A DNA stretch of 64,000 bases from Rhipicephalus microplus (taxonomy: Eukaryota > Arthropoda > Arachnida > Ixodida > Ixodidae), in the NCBI RefSeq assembly GCF_043290135.1, contig NW_027464588.1:5803501-5867500 (forward strand). The letters are read 5' to 3'. Both the position numbers and the translations under genes were made by a program. Below are positions 1-12,600 of this stretch, in pieces (the stretch's first letter is position 1; each line of letters starts with the position of its first letter). Under the pieces are notes generated by a model. The model made no database searches and was not told the DNA's origin. It was given only the letters and a program-made list of their open reading frames with translations.

Positions 1-60
1 CGAGGTCTGTAGGATCTGCCATTCCAGTGCCAAATTCGAACAGTAGGGAGTGGCTAAGAC
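1..60 (-). CDS. LINE ORF2, extreme N-terminus (partial, cut by window edge)
   Basis: On the minus strand the bases at 38-1 read RIWHWNGRSYRP. This matches the conserved opening of the LINE ORF2 endonuclease domain (pattern I-W-x-W-N-x-R-x-x-R-P). In the related family the asparagine is a metal-binding residue of the apurinic-like endonuclease. The expected Cys after Asn is Gly here. Only this start is visible; the rest of the endonuclease, the reverse transcriptase and any RNase H lie beyond position 1. Confidence 0.6.
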
Positions 61-230
61 TGTCTATGTGTGGGAGCTGCCATCTGGCAGTTGATTCCCA
101 GCTGGTGCCGGTCGTCTGGTGCTGTCGATCGAATTTCCGCTGCAGTTTCATCCCCTAATGTATTTCGCTCTTTCCGCTTGGTCCCTGATTGCTCCACCAG
201 CTGCTCATGGGTAACAAAATTTTTGTATGC

Positions 231-1843
231 CTATGTTATGAGCTTATGCTGTTGTGCCATGAAGCCATCAAGCTTGGCGTCAAGCGTGTTTACAGTACGG
301 GTCAGTGGGTCTACCTTTTCCATAATTTTAGTAACCACTTTTTCTATGGTTATGTCTATGGATGCGAGGAGTTTCGCAATGAGGGCTTTCTCGAAAGCTT
401 CGAGGCAACGCTCGACGAGGTCGAGGATCTTCGCTTCATGTGCTTGCAGCCTTTCTTCTACCCGCTTCGTTATTCTGACTTCCGAGTATGCTGTCGTCAA
501 GTTCTAGTGGGCTACACTTGGCTGGTGGGCGTTGTTGTACTCTCTGTTGTAGATCATCGACTTTATTTTCTAGAGCCCGGATGGCCGTTGTCTGAGCAGG
601 CGAGTTAGTCGAGGCATTTGTAGTATTTAGAGAACTGGGCCCGTCACTACCGGTCATTGCGGCAGCGTAACTGATTCCCCAAACGGAGCGAGACCATGAT
701 GGCGTGCGGGATTCAGAGCGACCTTTTTCTTGGAGCGAAAGCGACTTCGGTCAAATTTTAGGGGAAGAGAGGGGCACATAAAATTTCTGGGGTGATAACT
801 GACCCGGGTAAATCATTGGTGCAAGCACTCCAGTGATTCTCACACGCGCTGGCGTTGTTGAGCTGCTGGCGTCTTACTTGATAAGGGGTAGGGTTGCTGC
901 GGAGTTTCTTCTTGCATTTCTTTCCATCAGTCTCATGGTCTTCTCCGCAGATCTTGCAAATTGGTGGGCAGTCATGTGGTTCTGTGTCCTTGTCGTGGCT
1001 GCATTTGTAGCAGAAGTTCGCTTTTGGCTGAGGGCAGATCTCTTTTCGGTGACCTATAGTGCCACAGGTTCGGCAATATTCGATGGACTTCCGGTTTGAC
1101 TTGCATCGCTAGTCTCCAGTGAGGTACGTCACGTAAAAAGGAACGTACTGCCCATCAAAAGTGATAGCTGCAGCTGTGGAAGATTCCAGCATGCGCGCGC
1201 CAAGGACGTGGTATCTTGGATCTACGCGAAGTCCTGCAACAATCTTTGTGGGGCTTGTTCCTGGTTCGAGGCCGTAGATCACTCCGCGGCACAAATCATC
1301 GGTGTGTCGAATGTGCGGATTTACCTGATATATTACTCCACCAAGCTGTATAGCATTTATACTTTGCAGTTTGGAAGCTCGTTCAGTACTTGCTGTGCTT
1401 GCGATGATCACGTTCTCTACTTTCTGCACCTGCACTCGCACATGGTCATAGAAGTCCTGCTGGGCCAAGCCACTGGATCTTCCGATGGCATGTGTAACAT
1501 CGATGAGTGTTCGTTTTGAAAGATCAAGTTCTGGTTACGGGCGGAATACAATTTCGAAGTCATCAGTAGGGAAAGGCCGCATGCTAGTGCTGCGTTGACG
1601 TTGTGGTTGAGATTCGGCGTCTGGCTTCACAGGTTGCGTAGCTCGTTCTTCGGCTGACTTTTCTTCTTTGGCTGACCTGCCTTTACGGCCAGATTGAAGC
1701 CACCGAATGTGGGCTTTGCCAGTAGTTTTGCCACTATTTTCATCAAATGTCCATTGTGATGCCGTTCTAGAGTTACCCTCCGTGTTGTCCACTTTCATCG
1801 TACTCGGGTTTTCTTGACGTGGGTTAGAAATCTGCGTTTCCAT
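231..1843 (-). pseudogene. LINE ORF1 (gag-like zinc-knuckle protein), broken
   Basis: This encodes the nucleic-acid-binding ORF1 protein of the LINE, which in this family packages element RNA into ribonucleoprotein. The ATG at 1843 opens a basic, Ser/Arg-rich N-terminus ending FEIVFRP. A TAA at 1535 follows, and the same frame continues through a region with the motif CRGVIYGLEPGTS. A TAG at 1109 then precedes zinc knuckles in the same frame (about 1080-900): CRTCGTIGHRKEIC, then a cysteine cluster and CKICGEDHETDGKKC. The frame then changes to a Ser/Arg segment (SRTPSWSRS, about 690), a helical segment with LENKVDDLQQRVQQR (657-436) and a further coiled-coil-like segment with VEERLQAHEAKILDLVERC (500-231). 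The architecture is complete but spread over three frames. The family call rests on motif order and is not database-checked. Confidence 0.78.
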
Positions 1844-2221
1844 GAGAGCGTCTCCTTACCTCAGACGCTGCGTCTCTGTGTTGCGCGAGCAGCGTGCTCG
1901 TGCACCTACGAGACGCTGGCGTCCAGCTCGTTTCGCAGGCCCGTCCTCGTGCCACAGCTGCGTTCGCGTGCAGCGCGTCCTTTGAATTCCTTGGCGATGT
2001 TGCGTCCCAGCGAACAGGCACAATATGTTTAGAGTTCAATATCTAATAAAAAAGTACACTCACTGCGATAATTCCTGTGTCAAACGATGCCTTGCAACGT
2101 GAGGAATCCCAGGTCACCAAACGCGAGCAGTGTACAGGCAAGGTTGCACAGAAAATAGCAATAAGAGCAGGAGCCCATGTGAGGTGCGACTACACACCTC
2201 AGCCCCCTGGCGACTTTTTCC

Positions 2222-2425
2222 CAGAGAGAGAGAGAGAGAATAAACTTTTATTATTAACAAATGCACACTGAGCCTTCTTTTGGTGGGGACCTCAGTCCAG
2301 GGCTCCATTGCCTTGCGTGACCCTTCGAGCCCGCTGGACCAGCTGCTGCTGTTCCTGCCGGCGTAAGCTGAGCAGTGCGGACTCCCAAAAGGTGTCCGGT
2401 AGGAGTCTGTGCTAGGAGGATGGTC
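2222..2425 (-). mobile_element. LINE 3' end (ORF2 C-terminus plus polyadenylation tail)
   Basis: Read on the minus strand, about 2425 to 2292 encodes the C-terminal tail of a LINE ORF2 with WESALLSLRRQEQQQLVQRA, ending at a TGA (2294-2292). A short 3' UTR with AATAAA-like signals and a (CT)n/(GA)n tract (2223-2239) follows. The same C-terminus occurs on the plus strand at 54.19-54.30 kb, so two copies of one LINE family lie in opposite orientation about 52 kb apart. The copy is heavily 5'-truncated. It may be the 3' end of the same family as the element at 1-2045, but this cannot be shown. Confidence 0.75.
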
Positions 2426-2429
2426 TTGC

Positions 2430-2870
2430 AGTTTGCAACGGGACGGCTTCGTGCTTTTCCACAGTGAAGTACCTCGTACTCTAAATTGTTATCAACTATT
2501 TTTCAACACACGGGTGTGAATGGTGTTATGGTCGCTCAACGGGACGGCTTTATGCTATCGCATAGTAGAGTACTAAGTGCATCACATTCTTAACAACTTT
2601 TTCTAAAAACACGTACCAGGACCTCATCAAGTGTGAGACCCAAGGGACGGCTTTATGCTCTTACATAGTAGAGAACAAACGTTCTAAAGTATATATTACT
2701 TTAAATCGTTACCAACTTTTTCAAAACACATAGAGTACTCGAAATTGTGCAAAAATAACCGAAAACAAGTTCCGTCGTTTTTTTATGCCACCTCATCTAG
2801 TGTGAGGCCCACAGGACGGTTTTCAGCTTTCTCATAGTAGAGTACCGAGTATCGTTGACCCCTTTCTCTG
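2430..2870. repeat. Diverged tandem repeat, GGGACGGCTT-(CATAGTAGAG)-type units
   Basis: Four imperfect units begin near 2439, 2538, 2642 and 2812. Each opens with (G)GGACGGCTTTATGCT and continues with CATAGTAGAGTAC, then an AACTTTTTC-AAAACAC stretch. Unit spacing is irregular (about 100, 104 and 170 bp). A single related unit lies at 52.79-52.87 kb, and its AGTACTC..ACCAACTTTTT..AAAACAC half recurs at 9.62-9.68 kb. So it is a dispersed repeat with local tandem amplification. There is no coding signal. Confidence 0.7.
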
Positions 2871-5800
2871 TAAAGTTATATCGGTACCATAGTTGGGTAC
2901 GATGTACTTGAAATTTTAACCACTTATTCTAAACACCACTATCGTAAACATATGTATAACAAGATAATGTTCTGGTCGAATGGTATTGACATCTGTGACA
3001 AATAATTTCTCCGAACGAATCACGTTTTTGAACATATATTGAATTTTCTCTACTCCCATTTTAAAAGTCACTGGCAAAAAGAAAATTGTTTATTTTCCTC
3101 CTAAACAATATGGCATTTCATTTAGGCTTTGTGACTTTAAGTGTTCTTTTTCCTTTTTCTTTCCTTCATTGATGAGTGAGTTTGTTGCAGTGCTGTCAGT
3201 TACATCATGCCTACGCTCTGTCGGTGGCACGTTCCACTTAGTTCATTTTGTTACATCATACCATTGCACTCACACGAACTGTTGTTATTAGTATGTTACT
3301 AGTATGCCTGCTGCAAGAGGCGCTCCTCGGAAGGCACTTCAAGTGTTGTGAAAAAGAAATAAAGTTAAAGGAATTTATTGATTACCATTGTTACATAAAT
3401 GGACATGGTTTGAACATTACGCCAAAAACACCAAACAAGAGGAAGATACGGGGTAAAGCTCGAGAAATAATCTTAAATAGCGATCATGGAGATGAGAGAG
3501 ACGAGGCTGTCGCTATTCGTAGTTGCAAAATGACACACAGTAAGAAGGAAAAAGACAGAGAGAAATAGATTGGAAATGAAGCGAGTAGAAACACCGGTTA
3601 TCTACTCTGCACAGAGCGCGAAAGTAGAGGTCGGAAATAGCTAGGATAGAAAGAGATATGTATAAAACAGATAAAACAAAAGAAAGACTACACATGGATA
3701 GAGGTGCATGGCGTTCCAATCGATCAGATTATGATCAAAGACAATTTGAACGCAGAAACCGCAAGAGCACCTGCGCAGCCTTCTTTTGCGACGTACAGTA
3801 CAAAAGATAGAGCCTGTGTACAGTACCACCTCATAGAGACTGGCTTTATTTGGGGCGGTAACGCGTAGCGTTACTCCATTGATAGAAAGCTAATCATATA
3901 AATGTTAAAATTTATCTCATCATGTATAATGGGAGCAAATGCTATTCTGTTGAAACTCATTTTGATTATGCGAATGCTCTACCCGATGATACTCGAACTG
4001 ATAGCTTTTTCTATTACAGTACCAAATCGAAGAGCATTCTATTTGTTTATGTTGAGGAATTGAATAGTGAAAATGTGAAATATTGTTTCTTTAAAGTTGT
4101 TTTTAAATAAGCAGCACCACCGGCAGAACCCCCAGAGAAAACCTTGAAAGAGCTAATGCCGATTTCTTCTCTTTCAATCCATAAATTAGTCTGAATGAAG
4201 GCCAAACATTTACGAACCGATAGCAAATACTCATGAATTGCCGGATGAAGGCGTCTTTTGAAAACTACGCCCTTGCCCGTGCACTTTTAACTGTGCTGAA
4301 GTTGTAGGCAATATTCAGTTCCAGTCTTAATCTTTTAGTAATGAAGGGGAGAAGGGTACCGTATTCATGCCTAACAATAGGCGCAAGTGTAGAGTTTCCG
4401 TAAATTGTTTTGCAGATATAGCTTCGAAAACTGATGAATGCATGCTTTCGATGCCAAGCCCCATGCTCCGATGACAGCTTGAACTATTTCATTGCACCTT
4501 CACCTCATCTGCGGTGCTTTGTTCAAATTTGTTTGGTTTATGTGGCCCAATTTTATTTCAAATGGAGTCACAAAATCTCTCATGGATGAAGTAGTGACTG
4601 CAGTGTTTTAAAGTACAGTTACAGAACACCTCGAGGCTTTCTTCTCTAGTGTAAACAAGCTCGCCATAGCTTTCAGATTGCAATGTTGTCAGCCATATAA
4701 ATGTAACCGTAATGTCGTTTGGTGAAAATGTAAACGTCTTGTTTCAAACAAAGTGTAGTTAAGTTCTTGAACTCTTTAAAAAAACGTTTGGGCTACTATT
4801 CAAAAACCACTCGAACAATGTTCATATAATATTCGTATTTGATTTGAATGCAATTCGGTACCTAATTTACAGTTCGCACACTCTTAAGACTTAGGTGTGG
4901 TACCCATATTTAAGGCCTATTTGTTAGACATTCTTTTTATTTCTGGACTCGCCAACGAATCAAATGCACTTCACTGTTGTTATGTTTTCCACGCGGGCTC
5001 CGTTTCGTAGCGGCAACGTTTTCGCTGGTTTACGAGTTAGAGCGTGCAATTTTCAGAGTGCGTGAATTATTTATATGACCTATTTGCATTGTTCACGTAT
5101 GTGTACTGCTGCAACTATTTTCATCGCAAAAATTAAACATGACTTTTGCACCACTGTTTGACAAAAGAAGCATTACGCACAGCCCAACGACAATCACCTT
5201 ACTTTCTCAAAAGTGACTAGGCCCCGTAATGAGAGTAAATGAAATGAAAACTTCATGGCATCACTTCAGTTCATCGTAGCACCTAAGAAAGCAGACGTAA
5301 AAAATCTTCGACTGTGCACTGGCCTAGGTGCACTTTTGTGCGCTCGCGGTGACTTTACGGCTTGCCAAGTGATGTGGCAAGTTCCATATTTATAGAAAAG
5401 TATTTCGCTTCCTCAATTGTTCAAAACTGCACTCGTGTTGATTTAGCTTGCATGCGTGCACGCGTAATAACAACAAATCAAGCTACATGAGTTGCATTGA
5501 CCGTTGACACACGCAGAAATGCATGAACAGGAATACTCAATGAAGCTCCCTGGAAAGACAACCGCAGTAGCTCAACTGGGGAAGCGTAGGTCACGTTATG
5601 CTGGAATTGCCGGCTTGTTGCATAACTGCAACGAATTTCGCTTTCTTGGCAGCTTTCACGTCTTTTACGTCACGAGTACCGCGTTCTACAAATCATGTTT
5701 CGCATACCTCCATTGACTTTATTTTATGTGTGTTTCATTAGGATGTGTCTTGCAAAAAAACAAGCGTTGCAATTTCTAGGGCATGTTGGTGAACTAAGCA

Positions 5801-8175
5801 CGTAAATACATTTATTGCTAAAGTGGCAAAGAACGTTTGAACGACCCCAAAATGCGCTTATTTCAATAACATTATTTTTGAAAAACACAAACTATTTATA
5901 CATAAATACGCCTCGGCCGCGAGTGCTGGTTTTGAAAAAAAAAAACGAGGAACGAACTACTCTCCTTTTACTGCTCCTAACTAGCACGTGTGCCATATTT
6001 GAAACCCGGGCGATCTTGCTTTTTTTTTCACATGTATGGACCGTTCAGTAAATTTTGAGGCATGAAGGGAACGTTTTGGTGTGCTGGGAGTGTACAGAAC
6101 GCTATGTGTCTTTTTGAATGAGCAGTAGAAAGGCGGAAAGCATATACGAGCGTATTTTCAACTCCAAGATTAGCATTGGTATATAAATTTGAATTCACAA
6201 AAAAAGACACAATAGTTATACACAGATCACTTGGGCATCGCTCTCGATCAGATAATTCAGTATACTGAAAGAGCCGGTTTGCGTATCATCGTCCAGATGT
6301 AATGGTGCGTATTGCAATATGTTAGAAGTGGTCTTAACCCTAAACTTTACGTTGTGCCGGCCGCACCGCTAGTCACCCTGCCCATGTTAGGAATTGAAAG
6401 GCAGTCATTTGCTCTGGCGGACCGACAAGGCACAGGGACATTGACGTTTTCAAACGGAATGAATTAGCAAGGTAATGCGCCTTGATAGCACATGAACAAA
6501 ACTGCCCTGGACGCATCTAGAATTGTAGAAGTAGTGAAATGAGCATGGTAAGATAAATAGCTCCTGATTATCATGCATCTACGACAGTGGCTCTTTGAGC
6601 AGCCAAAACAGACGCGAGGTAGGTGGTTTGGATACTATTACATCTGTAATATGCAGTCCAAGTGTCCTGTTTTGTTTTGTTTTGTTTGTTTTGTTTTTGT
6701 TTCAGCGAAGCCTTGAGTGCCCCGTTCTGGGCGCTCTCCGATTCAGACGTACATGTGTGTGGGTCTGTACGAATCTTTTCACGATAGAAGACTTTGGTCC
6801 GGTTTATGGTGAACGATGGCTTACGGCCGATGAGGCAGTATAACTGAGTATTTCTTTGTACAGGACACTCATTCATTTGTAGACAGACAGAAAGAAAAAA
6901 AGATAACGTTTATTAAAAGGAAGAGAACATTGCCGGCGTATAAAAATTGTTGACGCAACTATGTATGGCGAGGAAAAGGTGAGGAGAGGGGAGGAGTTGA
7001 AAACAGACAAAAAGTAGGCAAGAAGTAAAATAAAAATTTAAGAAATTTTAAAATGAAATGAAAAAAATCCACGAATCTCCTCGAAGAGAACCATGTCAAG
7101 TGGGCGAAGATCTGGGCATTGTATTTATGAGGAATCGCAGGTTGCCCGAGCGTTCTCTATTACATTCCATAATGAAAGACGTGTTGGAGTGCATATAAAT
7201 GTGTAAATTTATTTTGCCAAGCAGTCAGCCTATGAGCTTCAAGAAAGATTTAGAAAATTGATGGACTGAAGCATATTCCTCAAAAAAAAAAGTTCAAGAA
7301 GCCGGAATCTTAACGAAGTCAAGATATCATTTTGAAATGGGTAGTGTGCTGTGACACCTAATGCTCGACTTGTGCCTTTGTGTAAAGAATATCCTTCAGA
7401 AGCCTGCGCATTTAGGCGCGTTTTAGGAAGAATCAAGTCATCAGTACTGTTCTCGATAGGTTATTTTCACCGGGAACAGCAATCTCTTACCTTGTAGTTA
7501 GCAAACATCTACGTTGTCGCTCATTGTAAAACCTGTTTTTCTGTCTCACGTATGTTTCGACTATACCAACGGTTCTATACTGTGAGCACAACAGATGACA
7601 AAGCTAGGGTCTAAAAAAGTTCGTCCTTAAAAAAACCACAGAACAGTGTGAGTTTTTTTCGCGTTAGGCGGAGACATGCCCCGGCAGAGTCTCTTAATGT
7701 GTGCATTCCAGGTGCAACTAAAAGTTGTCAAGCTGACCAGGACTACCAAAATATCCTAATATTAGTTTTACCTTGCGTTTATGTTCTGTGAAGCAGACAA
7801 GAACGCAAAAGATGAAAACAAATATGTTTTTTGTATCATAGAAAGCATGCCATGTCGCGCATGCTAATCGGTGCACAATCGACCCTCATGCATTTTTTTT
7901 TAGAGAACAGTATTCAGTCGCAACTACATTTCAGACAGAAGTCATGCGGTGTCCAGCTGTGACCACCTGTATTAGGGGTTGTTCCTTTCTATCAAAACAC
8001 AACCCAGTCCTCCCAGAACAGAAACTTTCCTGATCTGCCGACAGGTGGCGACATAAGTACCTCTTCGTTTCACCTTGGTGACGGCTTGCTCCTTCTAACG
8101 AAAGGCAAATTTTCGTCTTCCGTTTTTTTTTCTAAGAAAGGACGCAGATAAACGCAAAGAAATAAATGTAAACTT
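2871..8175. other. AT-rich non-coding DNA, no gene seen
   Basis: Only short stop-bounded frames occur, with no recognisable domain, no paired splice signals and no strong repeat match. Minor items are a (TTTTG)n-like tract at 6667-6700 and a minus-strand AATAAA preceding a T-rich, TCTG-rich run at about 6925-6885, which could be the 3' tail of an unidentified retroelement. The rest is unexplained. Confidence 0.6.
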
Positions 8176-8450
8176 TTTGCTCAACATAAGATTGATTGAT
8201 ATCTGGGGTTCAACGTCCCAAAACCAGCATGCGATTATGCATGAGAGATGCCGTAGTAGAGTTGTCCGGAAATTTCTACCACCTGGGGTTCTTGAACGTG
8301 TACCGAAATCTGAGCGAATGGGCCTACAGCATTTTCGCCTCCATCGAAAATGCAGCCTCCGCAGCCGGGATTAGATCCCGCAACATGCAGGTCCGCAGCC
8401 GAGCACACAAGCCTATTAAACCACCGCAGCGGGGCTTTGCTCAACATAAG
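8176..8450 (-). mobile_element. tRNA-derived SINE (Ruka-like), full length, with 15-bp TSD
   Basis: The body at 8191-8435 reads in reverse from a tRNA-like head (CCGCTGCGGTGGTTTAATAG region near 8430, B-box-like segment near 8370) through the conserved CACCTGGGGTTCTT core to a GATTGATTGATAT tail. It is flanked by identical 15-bp direct repeats TTTGCTCAACATAAG at 8176-8190 and 8436-8450. Such duplications are the product of LINE-type target-primed insertion. The name Ruka-like is from memory of hard-tick SINEs. Confidence 0.9.
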
Positions 8451-9566
8451 CTATAACGAAAATTTAGGAGCAAAAAGGACATGTTTGTGCAGTTTTTAGA
8501 GAATTCGTGACATTTTATTTGAGTCTGAGCGCAGCTGCTGCATTTTTAACACTGTGTATTGAACAATTACAACGGTGAAAATATGAAATTTCTTCTTCAT
8601 CGTGCTCATCGTCAACCTAACAAACAACTTTACAAATAACTGATGACTAGCAGCATCACGTTGGCGCATTCGTTCACTTTAAATGCCACAATTCTGCTCT
8701 TTGTCACACATTTTAGAGCCACCTTCACTACGAGGCAAGTTTCAACAATGGAATTCTACAGCGGCACTAGTATGTAATGCATCAAACTACACGCACATGA
8801 TTCTCGGTCGTTGTCGAGAGGGAGCTTAGCAGAATTGACTTTTCCTCACGGGAGTCAAGGCCCGCCTGCCGGCTCACACAAAATCAGTCTTTCGTTTTTG
8901 CTATTCTTCCTACGTTGCTCGTAGACGAAGCCTATAAGAGCGAATCACCGTGAGGTAAAATGTCACATGCGATGCTTCAGAGAGGTAGCGTAATCCCTGT
9001 CGAAGGGGAGCCACGTAGGTTGCATTACTCTTATTTTTCTCCAGCCTTTTGTAAGCACTCCGCAACGGGTGTTTACTTTGAAGTTTGCCCTTTTTACTCT
9101 GGCACAATGATCACGCAGCATGTTGCGAGCAAAAAAATTATAAGCTGACACGCCGCGACAGCGTAAAGCGCTGGAACATCTATTATAGCGTTGAATTGTT
9201 GCCTGATAAATTTAGATTTTTCTCGATAATTGTGACACGCTTGTCCCTCTGAATATATTACAAGTTTGTTTCATGCTCTAAAGCTCGTCTTGTTGTGACG
9301 TCGATGCGTGTTTCGTATGCTTCAGAGGTAGTGTGTCCGTACAGCTTACCTATTATTGTATTATGCAGAACGTCAAATATATATGTTTGCTGATTTAACT
9401 TGCACCAGTCGGGGGGCAACTTTACACTATCGTTTGCATGTTTCACAAAGCCAACGTGGACGGAAATAGAATATTGTGTAACCTGTTGCTTTTAGAGTGC
9501 TGTTTAGTGCAACCATATGGTATTTCTTTTCAAGCGAGAAACCACACGAGCAGCGAATGTGTGAAA
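8451..9566. other. AT-rich non-coding DNA, no gene seen
   Basis: No ORF with family features, no RNA gene and no clear repeat could be supported here. Confidence 0.55.
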
Positions 9567-9616
9567 TACATGTGTGAAGTACTAAGTACTCTGGTACTTA
9601 GTACTTCACACATGTA
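9567..9616. repeat. Perfect 23-bp inverted repeat (hairpin), 4-nt loop
   Basis: The arms at 9567-9589 and 9594-9616 are exact reverse complements around the loop TCTG. The arm sequence includes GTGTGAAGTACTAAGTAC. A third, direct, near copy (GTGTGAAGTGCCAAGTACTC) follows at about 9622-9642. The arms match the AGTACTC motif of the dispersed repeat at 2.43-2.87 kb, so the hairpin seems to have formed inside a copy of that repeat. Confidence 0.85.
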
Positions 9617-9679
9617 ATGGAATGTGTGAAGTGCCAAGTACTCCAAACCGTTACCAACTTTTTTCAAAACACAAGCGAA

Positions 9680-12600
9680 CACTCCGTGTTCTTTTATTTG
9701 AAAATAGATAGGGACCTAATTAGAAAATAGTAAATCATGCCTCTTTGCTGGATGACTCACCCTGATTTTAGGTGATTTCGATAGACTAAATAACAATATT
9801 TGTGAGCTACTCTTATAGAAGTGGCAGAAATAATTCACTCTCTGATAGTCGTTATGTCTGATGACGAAATATTTTGCAAAATAAATGTTTCAAAAAATGT
9901 CTTAATTGTATGCGTGGAACAAGCTGTAATCGTAGAGTCGAAAGTAATTACCACCACTTAGAATATGGCGTTTCGGGAGGCACTTCGAAATTCAGAAGTA
10001 CACAAGAATGCTGTGAGAGCCACAGCTACTTAAGCTGGTATGCTGCCGAAAAGTTTTATTTCCTACACGACACAATCCTACTATCTTCCTGACGCACTTC
10101 CGTACTTTGTTCAAGATGCCAATAGGTCGTTAAGTGCCTTCTTCTATTTAGTTTCAAATTATTTGGCCATACTGTTGTGTTTTTAAACGCACCAGTCACT
10201 TTCGTAATCGTACAAAATATTTATTTTCAACTTGGTTTCGTGAGATTTAGAAAAAAAGATACACTGTTGAGCAGCCGAAAGACAAAATCAACGGAAAACA
10301 AAGACGCGTGGTTGCATCTCACAAATGAATAAACGAGGTTAGGGGCATATAAGTTGACTACGTAATTAATGTAGAACGAGAAGTAATGTGTGTTGACAAA
10401 GATGTTTCACACTCGGCCCTTAAGAAAAAAAGTTCGGTCAGAGCGGGTCCGTTAATGAAAAGAATGATACATTATCCCCATAAAGCCGACGGTATTAGAA
10501 AGGTCAAAGGGAATGACATGTGAATATATGAAAGAGGAAAGAAGCAAAATAAATGACGATGCAAAAGATAGAACCTACAGCTTTTCCCGTGCAATGGCCT
10601 GGAACTGCACGCAAATGCGAGGGAGCACTCCAGACTAATACCCTATATCAGAGGACGCAGAGTGATGAGATTTTTATATTTTTTTACATATATGGTCCCA
10701 CTATGGGATTGCTGACCCCGCTGTCATTAGGAATGGAACGCAGAAAGCTATCCTTTTCACGACCAACACGTCATCTCCTTGTTTTGCCGCTGTATAATGC
10801 AGGGCACAGAATTCGGCACAGCTGAATGATACTGTGAAAGGTGGTGGGCGTTATTCCAAACTCTATTCTAACATTAATCTTGAGCAATCCAGGCTTTCGC
10901 AATGGCTATGGCATTCGTCACGTGTCACATTCTGTGATATTTTTTTTCTTTTTTCGCATTCTTCTACAACTAAATACATCGTGTTCACTTACCGTATTAT
11001 TTGCTTAAGATACAGAAGGAACAAGCACACAACGCATGGCAGCTAATATAAGTGTTGTCTTCGTTAGTTGCTATTATTTATTTTTTTCATATATATATTT
11101 AGCAAGCATGAGCTTTTCGGCTCTCAGAATGCGTTACTTCATTAGAATAAAAAATAAAAAACAGACATAACCATCCAGTTCATTTCAAGACGCAAAAGTA
11201 TTTATTTATATATTTATTTATTTCCGTTCTCTTAAGTCGTGAAGGCACTAATATCGCAAAGATGAATGGTATAGCAGTATATCATCTAACAATTTTGTAG
11301 GTGACAAGTTCTTGTGTTGCTAAAACGAACAGTGGAAGGTGGCTCTAGTCCCTACTTGTTTGTGGCAAAAAACGAAAAAAATACGAAGTACCAAGTGTTA
11401 TGGAGGCATAAGGGAATTAGAAGTTTAATATCATCATCTAACCGTGGAGATAAGTAACCTTAGGGAGAAGGAAACAATTATATTTGTGTGTTGAGTTTGT
11501 GTGAAAACTTTGTAAAATATAGGCTTCGCCGGAAGTACCTGTGGCGTGACTTAAGCGATGGTAAATTTAAAATACCTTTCGTTGAAGGAACTCTGATCAG
11601 AAAGCGGGAGCAATTAGAGATGACAAAACCAGCTGCGCGCTTCTCAAAGGATTCAAGGGCTGCAGTTCGGAGCTAGGTGGATCCGAAATAGAATAGGCGT
11701 ATTTAAATGTGGATCTAACGAGCAATTTGTGTTTTAAATCTAGAAAATGAATGAAAAATAACGGTTTCAAAATCCAATTACGCAATTGGTGTCAATTATT
11801 TAGAAGTCCAACGTGCACATTCTAAGAAAGGTTGTAAGTTATATACCCACAAAAGTAATAGTAACCAGTAAAAAGGTTAAGAGCGGATCTATTAAGGTTA
11901 TAGGGAAAGTCTTCAATACCTCTGTTTTGATGCATTCATGACATAAATCCACAATTATTATTGTTTACTTTCATGAGTCACTTATCGCGTCACTCGGAAA
12001 CTGTGCGAATGACCGAATTTGAAAAGTAGAAACCTCATGCGGGTTTTATAGGGCAGGATAATACACGCAATCATCAGCGAAATCTTTACGCTTGGTTTAT
12101 TACCAAGAAATAAATCAATATATGAATAAAGAAAAGGAATGTGGCCAATACAGAACTTACAGATAAAGTCTAATGTAACAGTAATTGTTTGAAAGTTATT
12201 ATTATTACTGTGTTAATGTTCTGTAGACTGTTGCTTAAACAACAGTGAATGCAGTCTAAAAATAAGGATCTATACTGAGCTTGCTTCCTTTCAAAAAAAA
12301 AAGAGAGTACGCGAAACAGTGCCGAAGGCTTTAGCGCGATCTAAAAAAAAAAACGCGGTAGAAAGGGAAGATGAAAGTTTGCGATGAAAAACATTTAAAC
12401 AGGTTGTGCCGAGCCGACCTTTCCACAAGCAAACTTGTCTTCCTGAAGACTAGAACAGAACTGATTTTTTTAACGCTAGCGTCTCTACTGTTCATACCAT
12501 GACAAATATATGTGACGGAAATACGTCAGCAAAGCTTTGTGGACCCGGCACAAAAAACTTTCATCTTAAAAAAAAAACGCTAGGCCTGCGCGGAACGCCC

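Larger units (their letters stand above)
1..2045 (-). mobile_element. I-group LINE, 5' portion (5' UTR, decayed ORF1, start of ORF2)
   Basis: Read on the minus strand, this stretch has the order of an I/Jockey-superclade non-LTR retrotransposon: a GC-rich leader (about 2045-1844), a gag-like ORF1 with zinc knuckles and a helical tail, then the first residues of ORF2. The element runs off the left edge, so its reverse transcriptase lies outside the window. The ORF1 frame is interrupted by two in-frame stops (1535-1537 and 1109-1111) and at least two frame changes, so this copy cannot make intact ORF1. The 5' boundary near 2045 is an estimate from where the GC-rich leader stops. Confidence 0.8.
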
